A program made the translations under genes and the position numbers. A stretch of DNA of 62,795 nucleotides from a virus: IMG/VR virus record IMGVR_UViG_3300010885_011310, positions 1-62,795 of that record. One strand, 5' to 3'. Under the pieces are notes generated by a model. That model had not been told where the DNA came from. It was given only the letters and a program-made list of their open reading frames with translations, and searched no databases. Positions 1-7,730 of this stretch are shown piece by piece (within the stretch, counting starts at the first letter, position 1; each line of letters begins with the position of its first letter).

Positions 1-123
1 CTACAACAAATAATGGTGTTACTTCTACTCTTATAACTTTAAATAATGCAGGCTCAGGGTCTTCTACAGGAACACAAATTCAATTTAATGTTACAGGTAA
101 TACTAAAGCATTAATTTCATCTA
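1..123. repeat. Terminal direct repeat, left copy (circular overlap)
   Basis: Bases 1-123 are identical to 62673-62795. The tail-fibre frame is continuous across the join, so this is most simply the overlap of a circular assembly of a circularly permuted or circular genome rather than a biological terminal repeat. Confidence 0.9.
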
Positions 124-3100
124 ATATTGATGCAAGTAATAATTCTAAAATTGGATTTAGTACAACAGCAACATCAGGTATAGTTGAAAATATTGTATTT
201 GGACATAATGGTGTAGTAAGATTTGCTGCATATAATAGTACATCTGCAGTTCCGGGTACTGTTGAAGGATATTTAGCATTTGATTCATCAGGTAATTTAT
301 TAACAAGTGCAGGTACAGTAGGTTCATCGGGAACATCAGGGTCATCAGGTACTTCAGGTACATCAGGAATAAACGGTACTAGTGGAATTAATGGAACTAG
401 TGGTACATCAGGAACAAATGGTACAGGTGGTACAAGTGGGTCATCGGGCACAGGAGGGACATCAGGAACAGATGGAACGTCAGGAATAAATGGCACAAGT
501 GGTAGTAGTGGGACTAGTGGATTAAATGGCACAAGTGGGACTAGTGGTTCTAATGGTACATCAGGTACATCAGGTTCGGGTGGTACGTCAGGTTCTAGTG
601 GAGTTTCAGGTACTAGTGGTACAGATGGTACATCGGGTATTAATGGCACATCAGGTACTACAGGAACTTCAGGTACAGCAGGGACTTCAGGTTCATCAGG
701 TACAGCAGGTCAATCAAATAGTTTATTTCGTTATAATGCAAGAACAAATATCACTTCAGGTAATCCGGGAGATACAAATATCATTTGGAATAATGCAACA
801 CAATCAAGTGCAACAGAAATTAATGTTTCGCACTTAGATAGAAACAATGATGATATAGATGTATTTTTATCATTAATACCATCAGGTACAACAATCATTG
901 TTCAAGACCAAAACGATTCAACTAATTTTCAAAAATGGATAGTAGGAACAGGTGTTGAAGCAGCACCAAATACTTATTGGACTTTTCCAATTACATTTGT
1001 TAGTGGTGGTCATCAATTTACAGGTGGAGAAAATATATTATTAATTATAGGACAATTACCATCAGGTACTAGTGGGACATCAGGTATTAATGGAACAAGT
1101 GGCTCGTCAGGGTCATCGGGTATTAATGGAACTAGTGGTTCTTCAGGAGTATCAGGTAGTTCAGGTACTACAGGAACATCAGGTACAAGTGGAATAAATG
1201 GTACTTCAGGATTAACAGGTAGTTCAGGTACAAGTGGAGTTAATGGAACATCAGGTTCTACAGGAACAAGTGGTTCTAGTGGAACATCAGGTATTAATGG
1301 TACATCAGGTTCTAGTGGAATAAATGGCACATCAGGCACATCGGGTATTGATGGAACGTCGGGATTAAATGGAACGTCAGGTTCAAGTGGTAGTTCAGGA
1401 ATAAACGGCACAAGTGGAGTTAATGGTACATCGGGAATAAATGGTACTTCGGGGACATCAGGAGTTAACGGAACAAATGGTACATCAGGAACAAATGGTT
1501 CTAATGGTACTAGTGGTAGCAGTGGTACATCTTCTAGTGCATCAGGAACAACTGATTATATACCTAAGTTTACAAGTTCATCAGCTATTGGCAACAGTAT
1601 TATGTTTAATGATACTGCAAATAGTAGAATAGGTTTAAATACAATAACGCCTGCTGCTGTTTTAGATGTTGCATCTGCAACAAATAGAGCATCAATGTAT
1701 ATATCTAACACTGCTACAGATAGTGGTGCAGATAACATAGCTGAATTTAGATTATTGGGATGGAATGGTGCATCTACATCAATTATAGGTCAAGTTGTTG
1801 GAACTGATAGTGCTGCTGGGTCTGTATCACCAAATGCTGTGATTGTAAGGGCTTCTCGTGCAACAGGTATATTAAGATTTGATTCAGGTGGTAATAATGA
1901 GCGTGTTAGAATTACAGCAGATGGTGTAACAGGTATATATAATCAACTTCAAATTCTTACAGCAGGTGTAGCACCTACAGCACTTGATACTTCTTATGCA
2001 ATACGTGTATTACAAGCAGTTTCAAATACAACAACTTATTTAGTATCATTAGAATCTACAATACCAAGTGGTATAACTACTCAAGTAAATGGTTTTAGAA
2101 CAAATCTTACAAAAACAGGTGCATCAACTTTAACAAACCTAAGACATTTTTATGCACAAGTAGCAAGCATTAGTAATACTGTAACAAATCATGCAGGTTT
2201 TGTAGTTGAGCCTTTAACAGCAGGAACAAACATATATGGGTTTAGAGGACAAATAGCAAGTACAGCTAACAGATGGAATATCTATATGGATGGAACAGCT
2301 AGCAACTATGTAGCAGGTTCATTAGGTATAGGCTCAACAAGTTTAACAGGATATAACTTAAGAGTAGGTAAAACTATAACAGGTGCTACAAATGCTTATG
2401 GAATTGTACAGGATGGTGTAATACAATCTGATGTTACATCTTTATCAAATGGATTTAGAAATGAGTTAAGTACACAAGCAACAGCATTTACTTTAACTAA
2501 TTATAATCATTATTCAGCAAATGAGGGAACAATAGGAGCAGGTAGTGCAATTACAACACAAACAGGATATTCTGTTGCAGCCCTTGTTACAGGAACAAAC
2601 ATTTATGGATTTAGAAGTTTAATTGCTTCAGGTTCTAATAAATGGAATTTATATATAGATGGTACTGCTTCCAATTATCTAAACGGAACTACATTAATAG
2701 GTTCTACAACAGATAATAGCAGTGGAGCAAAACTTCAAGCAACTAATACAAGTGCAGGTGCTATTACTACAGGAATATCATCAGCGAATGCAGGCTCAAC
2801 ACTTTCAACAGGTTCATCTGTAGATTACTATCTTAATGGTGTACAAGCAGCGAGAGCAATAGCACAAATTAGTTCAGCTACATTTACAGGTACTGATTAT
2901 ATTATACAAACAAGAGATGCAGGTGATGGTGCATTAAATGAAAAAATGCGTATTAACGCAAGTAGCAGGGTACTAATTGGTTCTGCAACAGATAATGGCA
3001 CAACTGCTAAACTTCAAGTAACAGGTGGTATTTCATATCAAAATATATTTAATCGCCAAACAGCATCTTATACTCTTGTCTTAACAGACCAAAGTAAAAT

Positions 3101-3347
3101 TGTTGAGATGAACGTGGCAGGTGCTAATAACTTAACAGTACCATTAAATAGTAGTGTTGCATTTCCAATAGGAACTGAGATTCAAGTTCTTCAGTATGGT
3201 GCAGGTCAAACAACAATTGTAGCAACAGGTGGAGTAACATTAAGAAGTAAATCAAGTCAGTTAAAAATTGGTAATCAATACACAGGTGTTACACTTGTTA
3301 AAGTTGGAACTGATGAGTGGTATGTAATTGGTAACGTATCTGCATAA
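1..3347 (+). CDS. Collagen-like tail fibre, C-terminal part (continues from 61229)
   Basis: This is the downstream part of a 1596-codon fibre gene that starts at 61229 and crosses the circular join; the frame opening at base 3 is the same frame. It holds two long Gly-X-Y tracts (about 321-710 and 1062-1540) built from Gly-Thr-Ser, Gly-Ser-Ser and Gly-Ile-Asn, with essentially no proline. A ~115-residue globular segment separates them. After the second tract come repeated modules containing WN-Y-DGTASNY followed by GST (near 2275 and 2643), then a beta-rich C-terminal domain ending at TAA 3345-3347, the likely receptor-binding tip. The next gene starts inside the stop (TAATG). The role as a trimeric fibre is inferred from the collagen-like repeats and position. 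Confidence 0.85.
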   Translation, partial: TTNNGVTSTLITLNNAGSGSSTGTQIQFNVTGNTKALISSNIDASNNSKIGFSTTATSGIVENIVFGHNGVVRFAAYNSTSAVPGTVEGYLAFDSSGNLLTSAGTVGSSGTSGSSGTSGTSGINGTSGINGTSGTSGTNGTGGTSGSSGTGGTSGTDGTSGINGTSGSSGTSGLNGTSGTSGSNGTSGTSGSGGTSGSSGVSGTSGTDGTSGINGTSGTTGTSGTAGTSGSSGTAGQSNSLFRYNARTNITSGNPGDTNIIWNNATQSSATEINVSHLDRNNDDIDVFLSLIPSGTTIIVQDQNDSTNFQKWIVGTGVEAAPNTYWTFPITFVSGGHQFTGGENILLIIGQLPSGTSGTSGINGTSGSSGSSGINGTSGSSGVSGSSGTTGTSGTSGINGTSGLTGSSGTSGVNGTSGSTGTSGSSGTSGINGTSGSSGINGTSGTSGIDGTSGLNGTSGSSGSSGINGTSGVNGTSGINGTSGTSGVNGTNGTSGTNGSNGTSGSSGTSSSASGTTDYIPKFTSSSAIGNSIMFNDTANSRIGLNTITPAAVLDVASATNRASMYISNTATDSGADNIAEFRLLGWNGASTSIIGQVVGTDSAAGSVSPNAVIVRASRATGILRFDSGGNNERVRITADGVTGIYNQLQILTAGVAPTALDTSYAIRVLQAVSNTTTYLVSLESTIPSGITTQVNGFRTNLTKTGASTLTNLRHFYAQVASISNTVTNHAGFVVEPLTAGTNIYGFRGQIASTANRWNIYMDGTASNYVAGSLGIGSTSLTGYNLRVGKTITGATNAYGIVQDGVIQSDVTSLSNGFRNELSTQATAFTLTNYNHYSANEGTIGAGSAITTQTGYSVAALVTGTNIYGFRSLIASGSNKWNLYIDGTASNYLNGTTLIGSTTDNSSGAKLQATNTSAGAITTGISSANAGSTLSTGSSVDYYLNGVQAARAIAQISSATFTGTDYIIQTRDAGDGALNEKMRINASSRVLIGSATDNGTTAKLQVTGGISYQNIFNRQTASYTLVLTDQSKIVEMNVAGANNLTVPLNSSVAFPIGTEIQVLQYGAGQTTIVATGGVTLRSKSSQLKIGNQYTGVTLVKVGTDEWYVIGNVSA

Positions 3348-3700
3348 TGGGACATTTATTATCTTCAGCAATTAAAATGCAAGGTGGTTCGGTTGTAAAT
3401 CCAACGCTAACTATAAATTGGATTGAATTATATCTTGGTGGTGCAGTAGAAGTTTATAAGAATGGTATATATTACGGAAGTCCTACAGCAGCAACTCCAT
3501 TCATTGTTCCAATAGTGGCAGGGGATACTTTTTATGTTGATATTATTCCAGCATTTGAAGGAGCTGCATCTTATAGTTATTACTTAAATGAAGTTTATGT
3601 AACGGGTGGTTTTTCATTTGCACCAACAACTTTAACAACAGCAACCTATACTGCAAGTGGTAGTAATGTTTATAGATTTGATTGTACTACTGAATTTTGA
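3347..3700 (+). CDS. Small virion-associated protein, beta-rich
   Basis: A 117-residue protein whose ATG overlaps the fibre stop codon, implying translational coupling. It has alternating hydrophobic and Gly/Thr-rich strands with several Tyr residues, suggesting an all-beta fold. No catalytic motif is visible. The position suggests a fibre-tip or fibre-associated component, but the family is not recognised. Confidence 0.7.
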   Translation: MGHLLSSAIKMQGGSVVNPTLTINWIELYLGGAVEVYKNGIYYGSPTAATPFIVPIVAGDTFYVDIIPAFEGAASYSYYLNEVYVTGGFSFAPTTLTTATYTASGSNVYRFDCTTEF

Positions 3701-3714
3701 TTATAAAATAGATT

Positions 3715-3951
3715 ATGGAAATCATAAATACATACACACTAAACGATAAAACAATAAACGTAGGAGACCAATTTACTATTGGAGAAGAATACTTATTGTA
3801 CGTTAATGAAATCTTCGATATTGATGGTTGCGTATATATAGCTACAAGCACAAACAAAGATGTAATAACAATACAAGGTGTTTCAATAAATAGAAACATA
3901 ACTTCTGCTGAATTATTTATAACCAAGAACTCACACTTATTTAATAATTAA
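3715..3951 (+). CDS. Hypothetical small protein
   Basis: A 78-residue protein between the fibre module and the next small gene, read in the same direction with gaps of 14 and 4 bases. The pattern looks all-beta (alternating Ile/Val/Tyr). No family or motif recognised. Confidence 0.6.
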   Translation: MEIINTYTLNDKTINVGDQFTIGEEYLLYVNEIFDIDGCVYIATSTNKDVITIQGVSINRNITSAELFITKNSHLFNN

Positions 3952-3955
3952 AAAT

Positions 3956-4279
3956 ATGACATACAATTGGATATTTAACAACCAAAGCTTTCAATGTGCT
4001 AAAACATTAGACGGATTAACAAATGTAATTGAAATGATTCATTGGCAATATGAAGCTACCGATGGTAACATTAGTGGTGTGATTGCAGGATGTAATGGAT
4101 TTGCAGCCCCTATAAGCGAAGATTTTATTCCTTATGAGGAATTAACCAAAGAGGAAATTATCTCTTGGCTAGAAGCAGCTAATGATATGGAGCAATTGAA
4201 TGCAGCAGCAGACCACGAGTACACCCAAATTAAAAATGCAGGTAACCAAGAAGTTTTACCTCCACCATTTGATATTTAA
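3956..4279 (+). CDS. Tail accessory protein with WxY / ISWLE pattern (DUF7936-like)
   Basis: A 107-residue protein with a N-terminal beta segment containing VIEMIHWQYEATDG, then a YEELTKEEIISWLEA helix, and a short C-terminal tail ending PPPFDI. This arrangement (HW..A/T with Gly, then LT-x-E-x-V-x-W, then a Pro-rich end) resembles a small phage family seen next to tail genes, which I recall as DUF7936. Function in that family is unknown. It lies directly downstream of the fibre cluster. Confidence 0.65.
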   Translation: MTYNWIFNNQSFQCAKTLDGLTNVIEMIHWQYEATDGNISGVIAGCNGFAAPISEDFIPYEELTKEEIISWLEAANDMEQLNAAADHEYTQIKNAGNQEVLPPPFDI

Positions 4280-4297
4280 AAAATATTTATATATTTG
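4269..4297 (+). promoter_or_regulatory. Bacteroidetes-type promoter
   Basis: TTG at 4269-4271, an 18-base spacer, then TATATTTG at 4290-4297. This matches the -33/-7 consensus for Bacteroidetes and lies 22 bases before the ATG at 4320. Confidence 0.6.
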
Positions 4298-4319
4298 CAA
4301 TAAATTAAATAACTATATT

Positions 4320-4472
4320 ATGAATCAAGAAAAAGCAATTAATGTTTTAATTCAAGGATGTTTGTTAGCACAATCTAAAGGTGTATTTACATTAGAAGAT
4401 GCTGTTATTGTTAAAGAAGCAATTGAGCATTTAGTCCCTAAACAGGAAGAAGTAGAAACTACTGAGAGTTAA
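4320..4472 (+). CDS. Hypothetical 50-aa protein
   Basis: The ATG at 4320 is preferred because it follows the promoter at 4269-4297; an upstream in-frame extension would overlap the previous gene. The product is helical and acidic at the C-terminus (EEVETTES), with a central FTLEDAVIVKEAIEHL helix. Its 3' end overlaps the convergent glycosyltransferase gene by 14 bases. Function unknown. Confidence 0.65.
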   Translation: MNQEKAINVLIQGCLLAQSKGVFTLEDAVIVKEAIEHLVPKQEEVETTES

Positions 4473-6582
4473 TTTTATCTATAACCATCTTTGCAGTAAT
4501 ACTAGTCTGACATTCAAATTGTTTGTCAGTACCTTTATTTATAGGACACCAATTCCAATCTCCTTTATCAAACTTGTATTCGGGTTTATTCCAACATCCG
4601 TTACATACATTTGAATTTGTAATTCTTATACATTCAAACTCGTGGTTTGATTCTGTAAAATTAGAAATCATTACAACATCTTTCTTCAATGCCCAAGCTA
4701 ACCAACTAAGTCCACTAGATAAACCTACAAATAACTTGCTATAGTGTATCACATTCATAGTATTCTCTATTGACTTATCATCTAATATCAAACAGTTATC
4801 AAATGGGTTATCTTCTAGTGATACATTAATTACTTTGTATCCTTCATTAGTATAATGATTAATTAACTCCTGCCAAGCTTCTCTTGTCCAAAACTTGCAT
4901 CCTGCTGTTGAGTTTGTAGCTATTGTTATATATTTCTTATGTGGTCTTTTATTTGGAGTAAAAGATACGTTTGGTACAATTTCTTTATATTCTAATCCAA
5001 GTATATTACTAGCTGTTTTTTGTAATGGTATTGTATTAGGTAACTCAGGTTCTTTATTACTATTATAAAACCAACCAAGATTATACATTGCATATAAATC
5101 ATTTACAACTGTACCTGATTCTACAAATTCTATTTCAGGATATACATCAACAAATAACTTATTCCAAAATGTACTTACAATAAGTTTACAATTATGTTTC
5201 TTTCTATACTCTTCGCAGTATGGAATCCAAGCTAGTGTATCTCCTAGCGATGAACTATCAAATGCTATGTATACTCTTTTATCTTCATCATTATATCTGT
5301 CAGAGAATAATAAATTATTATTACTATCTAAAACTTCTACAGCCCAATTAGAATAGTATTCACGATTAAGTCTAGTCCAACTATTAGATTTTATTTCAGT
5401 ATTATAAATTAAATTATCCTGAGTATAGTGACCATCAAACCATCTAACCTTAAATGTTTCATCGGACTCTCCTAGTATTTCTAAGAAGGGTTGTCCAACA
5501 AAATGCATATTTATAGTTAGCGTATTTTTTTGTGGTTTATTATTCATAATTGTTTTGTATAATTCTAAATGTTTAGATGCAAATTCTTCTTCTTGACCAA
5601 CAGGAATTTTATAATTAGTATAATATTTTTTTAAAGCTTTTTCTAATTGTTGCTTTAAATTAGGTGTATCTATCGGTGTTATGTAATCATCAAACATTCC
5701 ACAATATTGTGGTAAATTTCTAGCTAGTATTGTACATCCATAACTAATAGCTTCTCTTATAACTATTGGATTACATTCAAATGTACTATTAAACATAAAC
5801 ACATCAGCAGCTAATAAGAATTTCCATACATCATCACGCTCTCCCCATACCTTACAGTTACTTGGAAGTGTTTCCATGATTGGTTGCCAATACTCTTTAA
5901 AGTTTACAGCTTGATTGCCTACAAAATTAAAGTCTACATCAGGCATCTGTCTAGCTAACTCTACTGCTTCTATTTGATTCTTACCCTGAGTCCAAAGACC
6001 TATGTTTAATACCTGTGGTCTTAATGTATTATCTTTAAGTTCTATAATTGAATTTATTTTCCCCCAATCATCTTCATATCTTTTATCTGCTATTGGATAT
6101 TGAATAACAGATTTTAACGATGGCATATCTTTAAAAGTTTCTAAATGATATGGAGTACAAAATGCGTATGCATCAGGATGGAATCTTTTATTTCTATTTG
6201 GATTAAACCAAACATTATGACAGGTTTCTACTATACGCCAAGTTCTATCTTTAGCATATAAAGCTTTCATTAATTCTTCAGGTACTTGATTGTGGGAATC
6301 AAACCCTTCAATCATTTCATCTATATGTACAATGTCAATCTTTAAATTTTTAATTATATCAATTAACATCATCTTGTCTTCACCAAGAGTTATTATTGGT
6401 GTTAACTCATCAATTTTATTTTTATGTACAATATAATCATTGCTATAGTTTTGATACTCTACAACATAAATACTAGCGTCAGTATATTTCTGTAGTAATT
6501 CAACTCTTTTTAGCAAGAATGCAGGCATACCACCTGTAGATAGGTGTGGAGCAAGGAATAGTATTTTGATTTGATTATCCAT
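4459..6582 (-). CDS. Bifunctional glycosyltransferase: GT4-like plus autotransporter O-heptosyltransferase-like
   Basis: A 707-residue protein with two glycosyltransferase halves. Residues ~1-340 have a GT-B/GT4 pattern, with a N-terminal Gly-rich loop after LAPHLSTGG and the EX7E motif FECNPIVIRE. Residues ~430-707 match the Aah/TibC protein O-heptosyltransferase (BAHT) family: SSLGDTLAWIPY near the start, a WTREAW nucleotide-sugar region, VGLSSGLSWLAWAL, and four cysteines near residues 660, 663, 679 and 691 (C-x2-C-x15-C-x11-C) that fit the family's iron finger. Known members add heptose to Ser in repetitive surface proteins. It is the only leftward gene in the structural half and is convergent with the fibre module, so the fibre's Thr/Ser-rich collagen tracts are a plausible substrate. 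Modification of the host surface is the alternative. Confidence 0.85.
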   Translation of the reverse strand: MDNQIKILFLAPHLSTGGMPAFLLKRVELLQKYTDASIYVVEYQNYSNDYIVHKNKIDELTPIITLGEDKMMLIDIIKNLKIDIVHIDEMIEGFDSHNQVPEELMKALYAKDRTWRIVETCHNVWFNPNRNKRFHPDAYAFCTPYHLETFKDMPSLKSVIQYPIADKRYEDDWGKINSIIELKDNTLRPQVLNIGLWTQGKNQIEAVELARQMPDVDFNFVGNQAVNFKEYWQPIMETLPSNCKVWGERDDVWKFLLAADVFMFNSTFECNPIVIREAISYGCTILARNLPQYCGMFDDYITPIDTPNLKQQLEKALKKYYTNYKIPVGQEEEFASKHLELYKTIMNNKPQKNTLTINMHFVGQPFLEILGESDETFKVRWFDGHYTQDNLIYNTEIKSNSWTRLNREYYSNWAVEVLDSNNNLLFSDRYNDEDKRVYIAFDSSSLGDTLAWIPYCEEYRKKHNCKLIVSTFWNKLFVDVYPEIEFVESGTVVNDLYAMYNLGWFYNSNKEPELPNTIPLQKTASNILGLEYKEIVPNVSFTPNKRPHKKYITIATNSTAGCKFWTREAWQELINHYTNEGYKVINVSLEDNPFDNCLILDDKSIENTMNVIHYSKLFVGLSSGLSWLAWALKKDVVMISNFTESNHEFECIRITNSNVCNGCWNKPEYKFDKGDWNWCPINKGTDKQFECQTSITAKMVIDKINSQ

Positions 6583-6597
6583 TAATTCAATTATTAG

Positions 6598-6619
6598 TAT
6601 ATTTGCAGATACAAATTTA
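6598..6619. promoter_or_regulatory. Back-to-back divergent promoters
   Basis: TATATTTG at 6598-6605 on the plus strand reads toward the structural operon. CAAATTTA at 6612-6619 is TAAATTTG on the minus strand and reads toward the glycosyltransferase gene starting at 6582. Both match the Bacteroidetes -7 box, and they sit in the only gap between these divergent genes. Confidence 0.65.
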
Positions 6620-6641
6620 CGTATAATAAGAATAGAATCAA

Positions 6642-6869
6642 ATGATAATAAGAAAAATATCTATAGGACCTGATTATAAATCAGGGGCTATGCATTACAT
6701 AACAGGACAGAAAGTTCTAGGCGATAGCCACGTAATACATTTAATTAAGTACGATGATAGAAATTCTTCATTCCAAATATGGATTGAAGCAGATGATGAA
6801 ATTGTACTTTGGAAAGAGTTCACATCAACAATTCCTGTATCAGTAGAATATAATATAGATTTTAAATGA
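6642..6869 (+). CDS. Hypothetical conserved small phage protein
   Basis: A 75-residue protein opening the rightward structural operon, just after the divergent promoter. It carries the segment KISIGPDYKSGAMHYITGQ, then strands ending in an acidic W-K region. Its stop overlaps the next ATG (ATGA). I recognise the pattern from other Bacteroidetes phages upstream of terminase genes but know no function. Confidence 0.7.
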   Translation: MIIRKISIGPDYKSGAMHYITGQKVLGDSHVIHLIKYDDRNSSFQIWIEADDEIVLWKEFTSTIPVSVEYNIDFK

Positions 6870-7429
6870 AATCACCTTTCTTCTTTATCGCAAAGCCTGT
6901 AAAGGGTAAGCGATACGATAATACAAAGTCTATCGGTGGTATTGAATTTATAACTAGTACATCTGAGGAAGACCATAGGTATTCAAATAGGATGGCAGAA
7001 GTTATATCTGTTCCACTAGGATACGAAGGACCAATTAAAGAAGGCGATACTTTATTAGTTCATCATAATGTTTTTAAATATTATAATGATATGAAAGGTC
7101 GTCAGAAAAGTGGCAAGAGTTTCTTTAAAGATGATTTATTTTTTATAGAGTTTGACCAATTTTTTTTGTATAAGTCAAATGATGAATGGTTTTCACACGA
7201 TAGATATTGTTTTGTTAAACCAATTCCACCAACTGAATCTTATATAATGAAACCATTTAAGGAAGAGCCTTTAATGGGAGTAATGAAATATACCAATGAA
7301 GAACTATCTAGGCTTGGTGTAAACAATGGTGATAAGGTTTGCTTTCATCCTGAGAGTGAATATGAATTTAATGTTGATGGAGAAAAACTTTATAGAATGT
7401 TTACCCATCAAATAGCAATTGTATTATAG
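6866..7429 (+). CDS. Tandem GroES-like (co-chaperonin fold) protein
   Basis: A 187-residue protein. Residues ~8-100 follow the GroES plan: a mobile-loop-like segment TKSIGGIEF, then RMAEVISVP (compare RGEVLAVG), then IKEGDTLLVHHN (compare VKVGDIVIFND), then a strand ending IEFDQFFLY. Residues ~112-187 repeat the plan with GVNNGDKVCF, a VDGEKLYRM strand and a IAIVL terminus. It therefore appears to be two GroES-like barrels in one chain. It lies directly before the packaging genes and overlaps the previous gene by 4 bases. A separate canonical GroES is encoded at 54532. Whether this protein caps a chaperonin or is a structural barrel cannot be told from sequence. Confidence 0.6.
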   Translation: MKSPFFFIAKPVKGKRYDNTKSIGGIEFITSTSEEDHRYSNRMAEVISVPLGYEGPIKEGDTLLVHHNVFKYYNDMKGRQKSGKSFFKDDLFFIEFDQFFLYKSNDEWFSHDRYCFVKPIPPTESYIMKPFKEEPLMGVMKYTNEELSRLGVNNGDKVCFHPESEYEFNVDGEKLYRMFTHQIAIVL

Positions 7430-7430
7430 T

Positions 7431-7730
7431 ATGGAAGAGCAGAAGGATGTAAAAGATATTAAACTAAGAATTATAAAAGCAGGTCATCGTGCTGTAGAAG
7501 AACTCATTCGTGTTGCAGAGGAAAGTATCATAAAGAATGGTGAATCTTTAGATGGTGATTTGGCTGCTGACAAATTAAAGAATGCAGCAGCTACAAAGAA
7601 GCTAGCCATATTTGATGCGTTCGAGATTCTTACTAGAATAGAATCTGAGAAAGAAAGCATTGAGATGTCAGGGCGTGGTGTTAAACAAATAGATACTAAA
7701 CAAGGTTTTGCTGAACGGAGAAGTAAATAG
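7431..7730 (+). CDS. Candidate small terminase subunit
   Basis: The ATG at 7431 follows directly on the previous stop. The 99-residue product is almost wholly helical, with a long amphipathic stretch from KLRIIKAGHR through FDAFEILTRIE and a charged tail. Its 3' end overlaps the large terminase gene by 23 bases. TerS identity rests on position, size and helical character only. Confidence 0.5.
   Translation: MEEQKDVKDIKLRIIKAGHRAVEELIRVAEESIIKNGESLDGDLAADKLKNAAATKKLAIFDAFEILTRIESEKESIEMSGRGVKQIDTKQGFAERRSK

Noticed and set aside
1-123. Terminal repeat as a true direct terminal repeat of the virion DNA
   Set aside because: The repeat falls inside the fibre gene and the frame continues exactly across the join, which fits an assembly overlap of a circular map better than physical ends.
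80-649. Minus-strand frame of repeated Val-Pro (also 1013-1411 and 61615-61926)
   Set aside because: These are the antisense of the collagen-like Gly-Thr-Ser tracts; the GGT/ACA/TCA codon pattern on the plus strand creates long Pro-Val frames without gene context.
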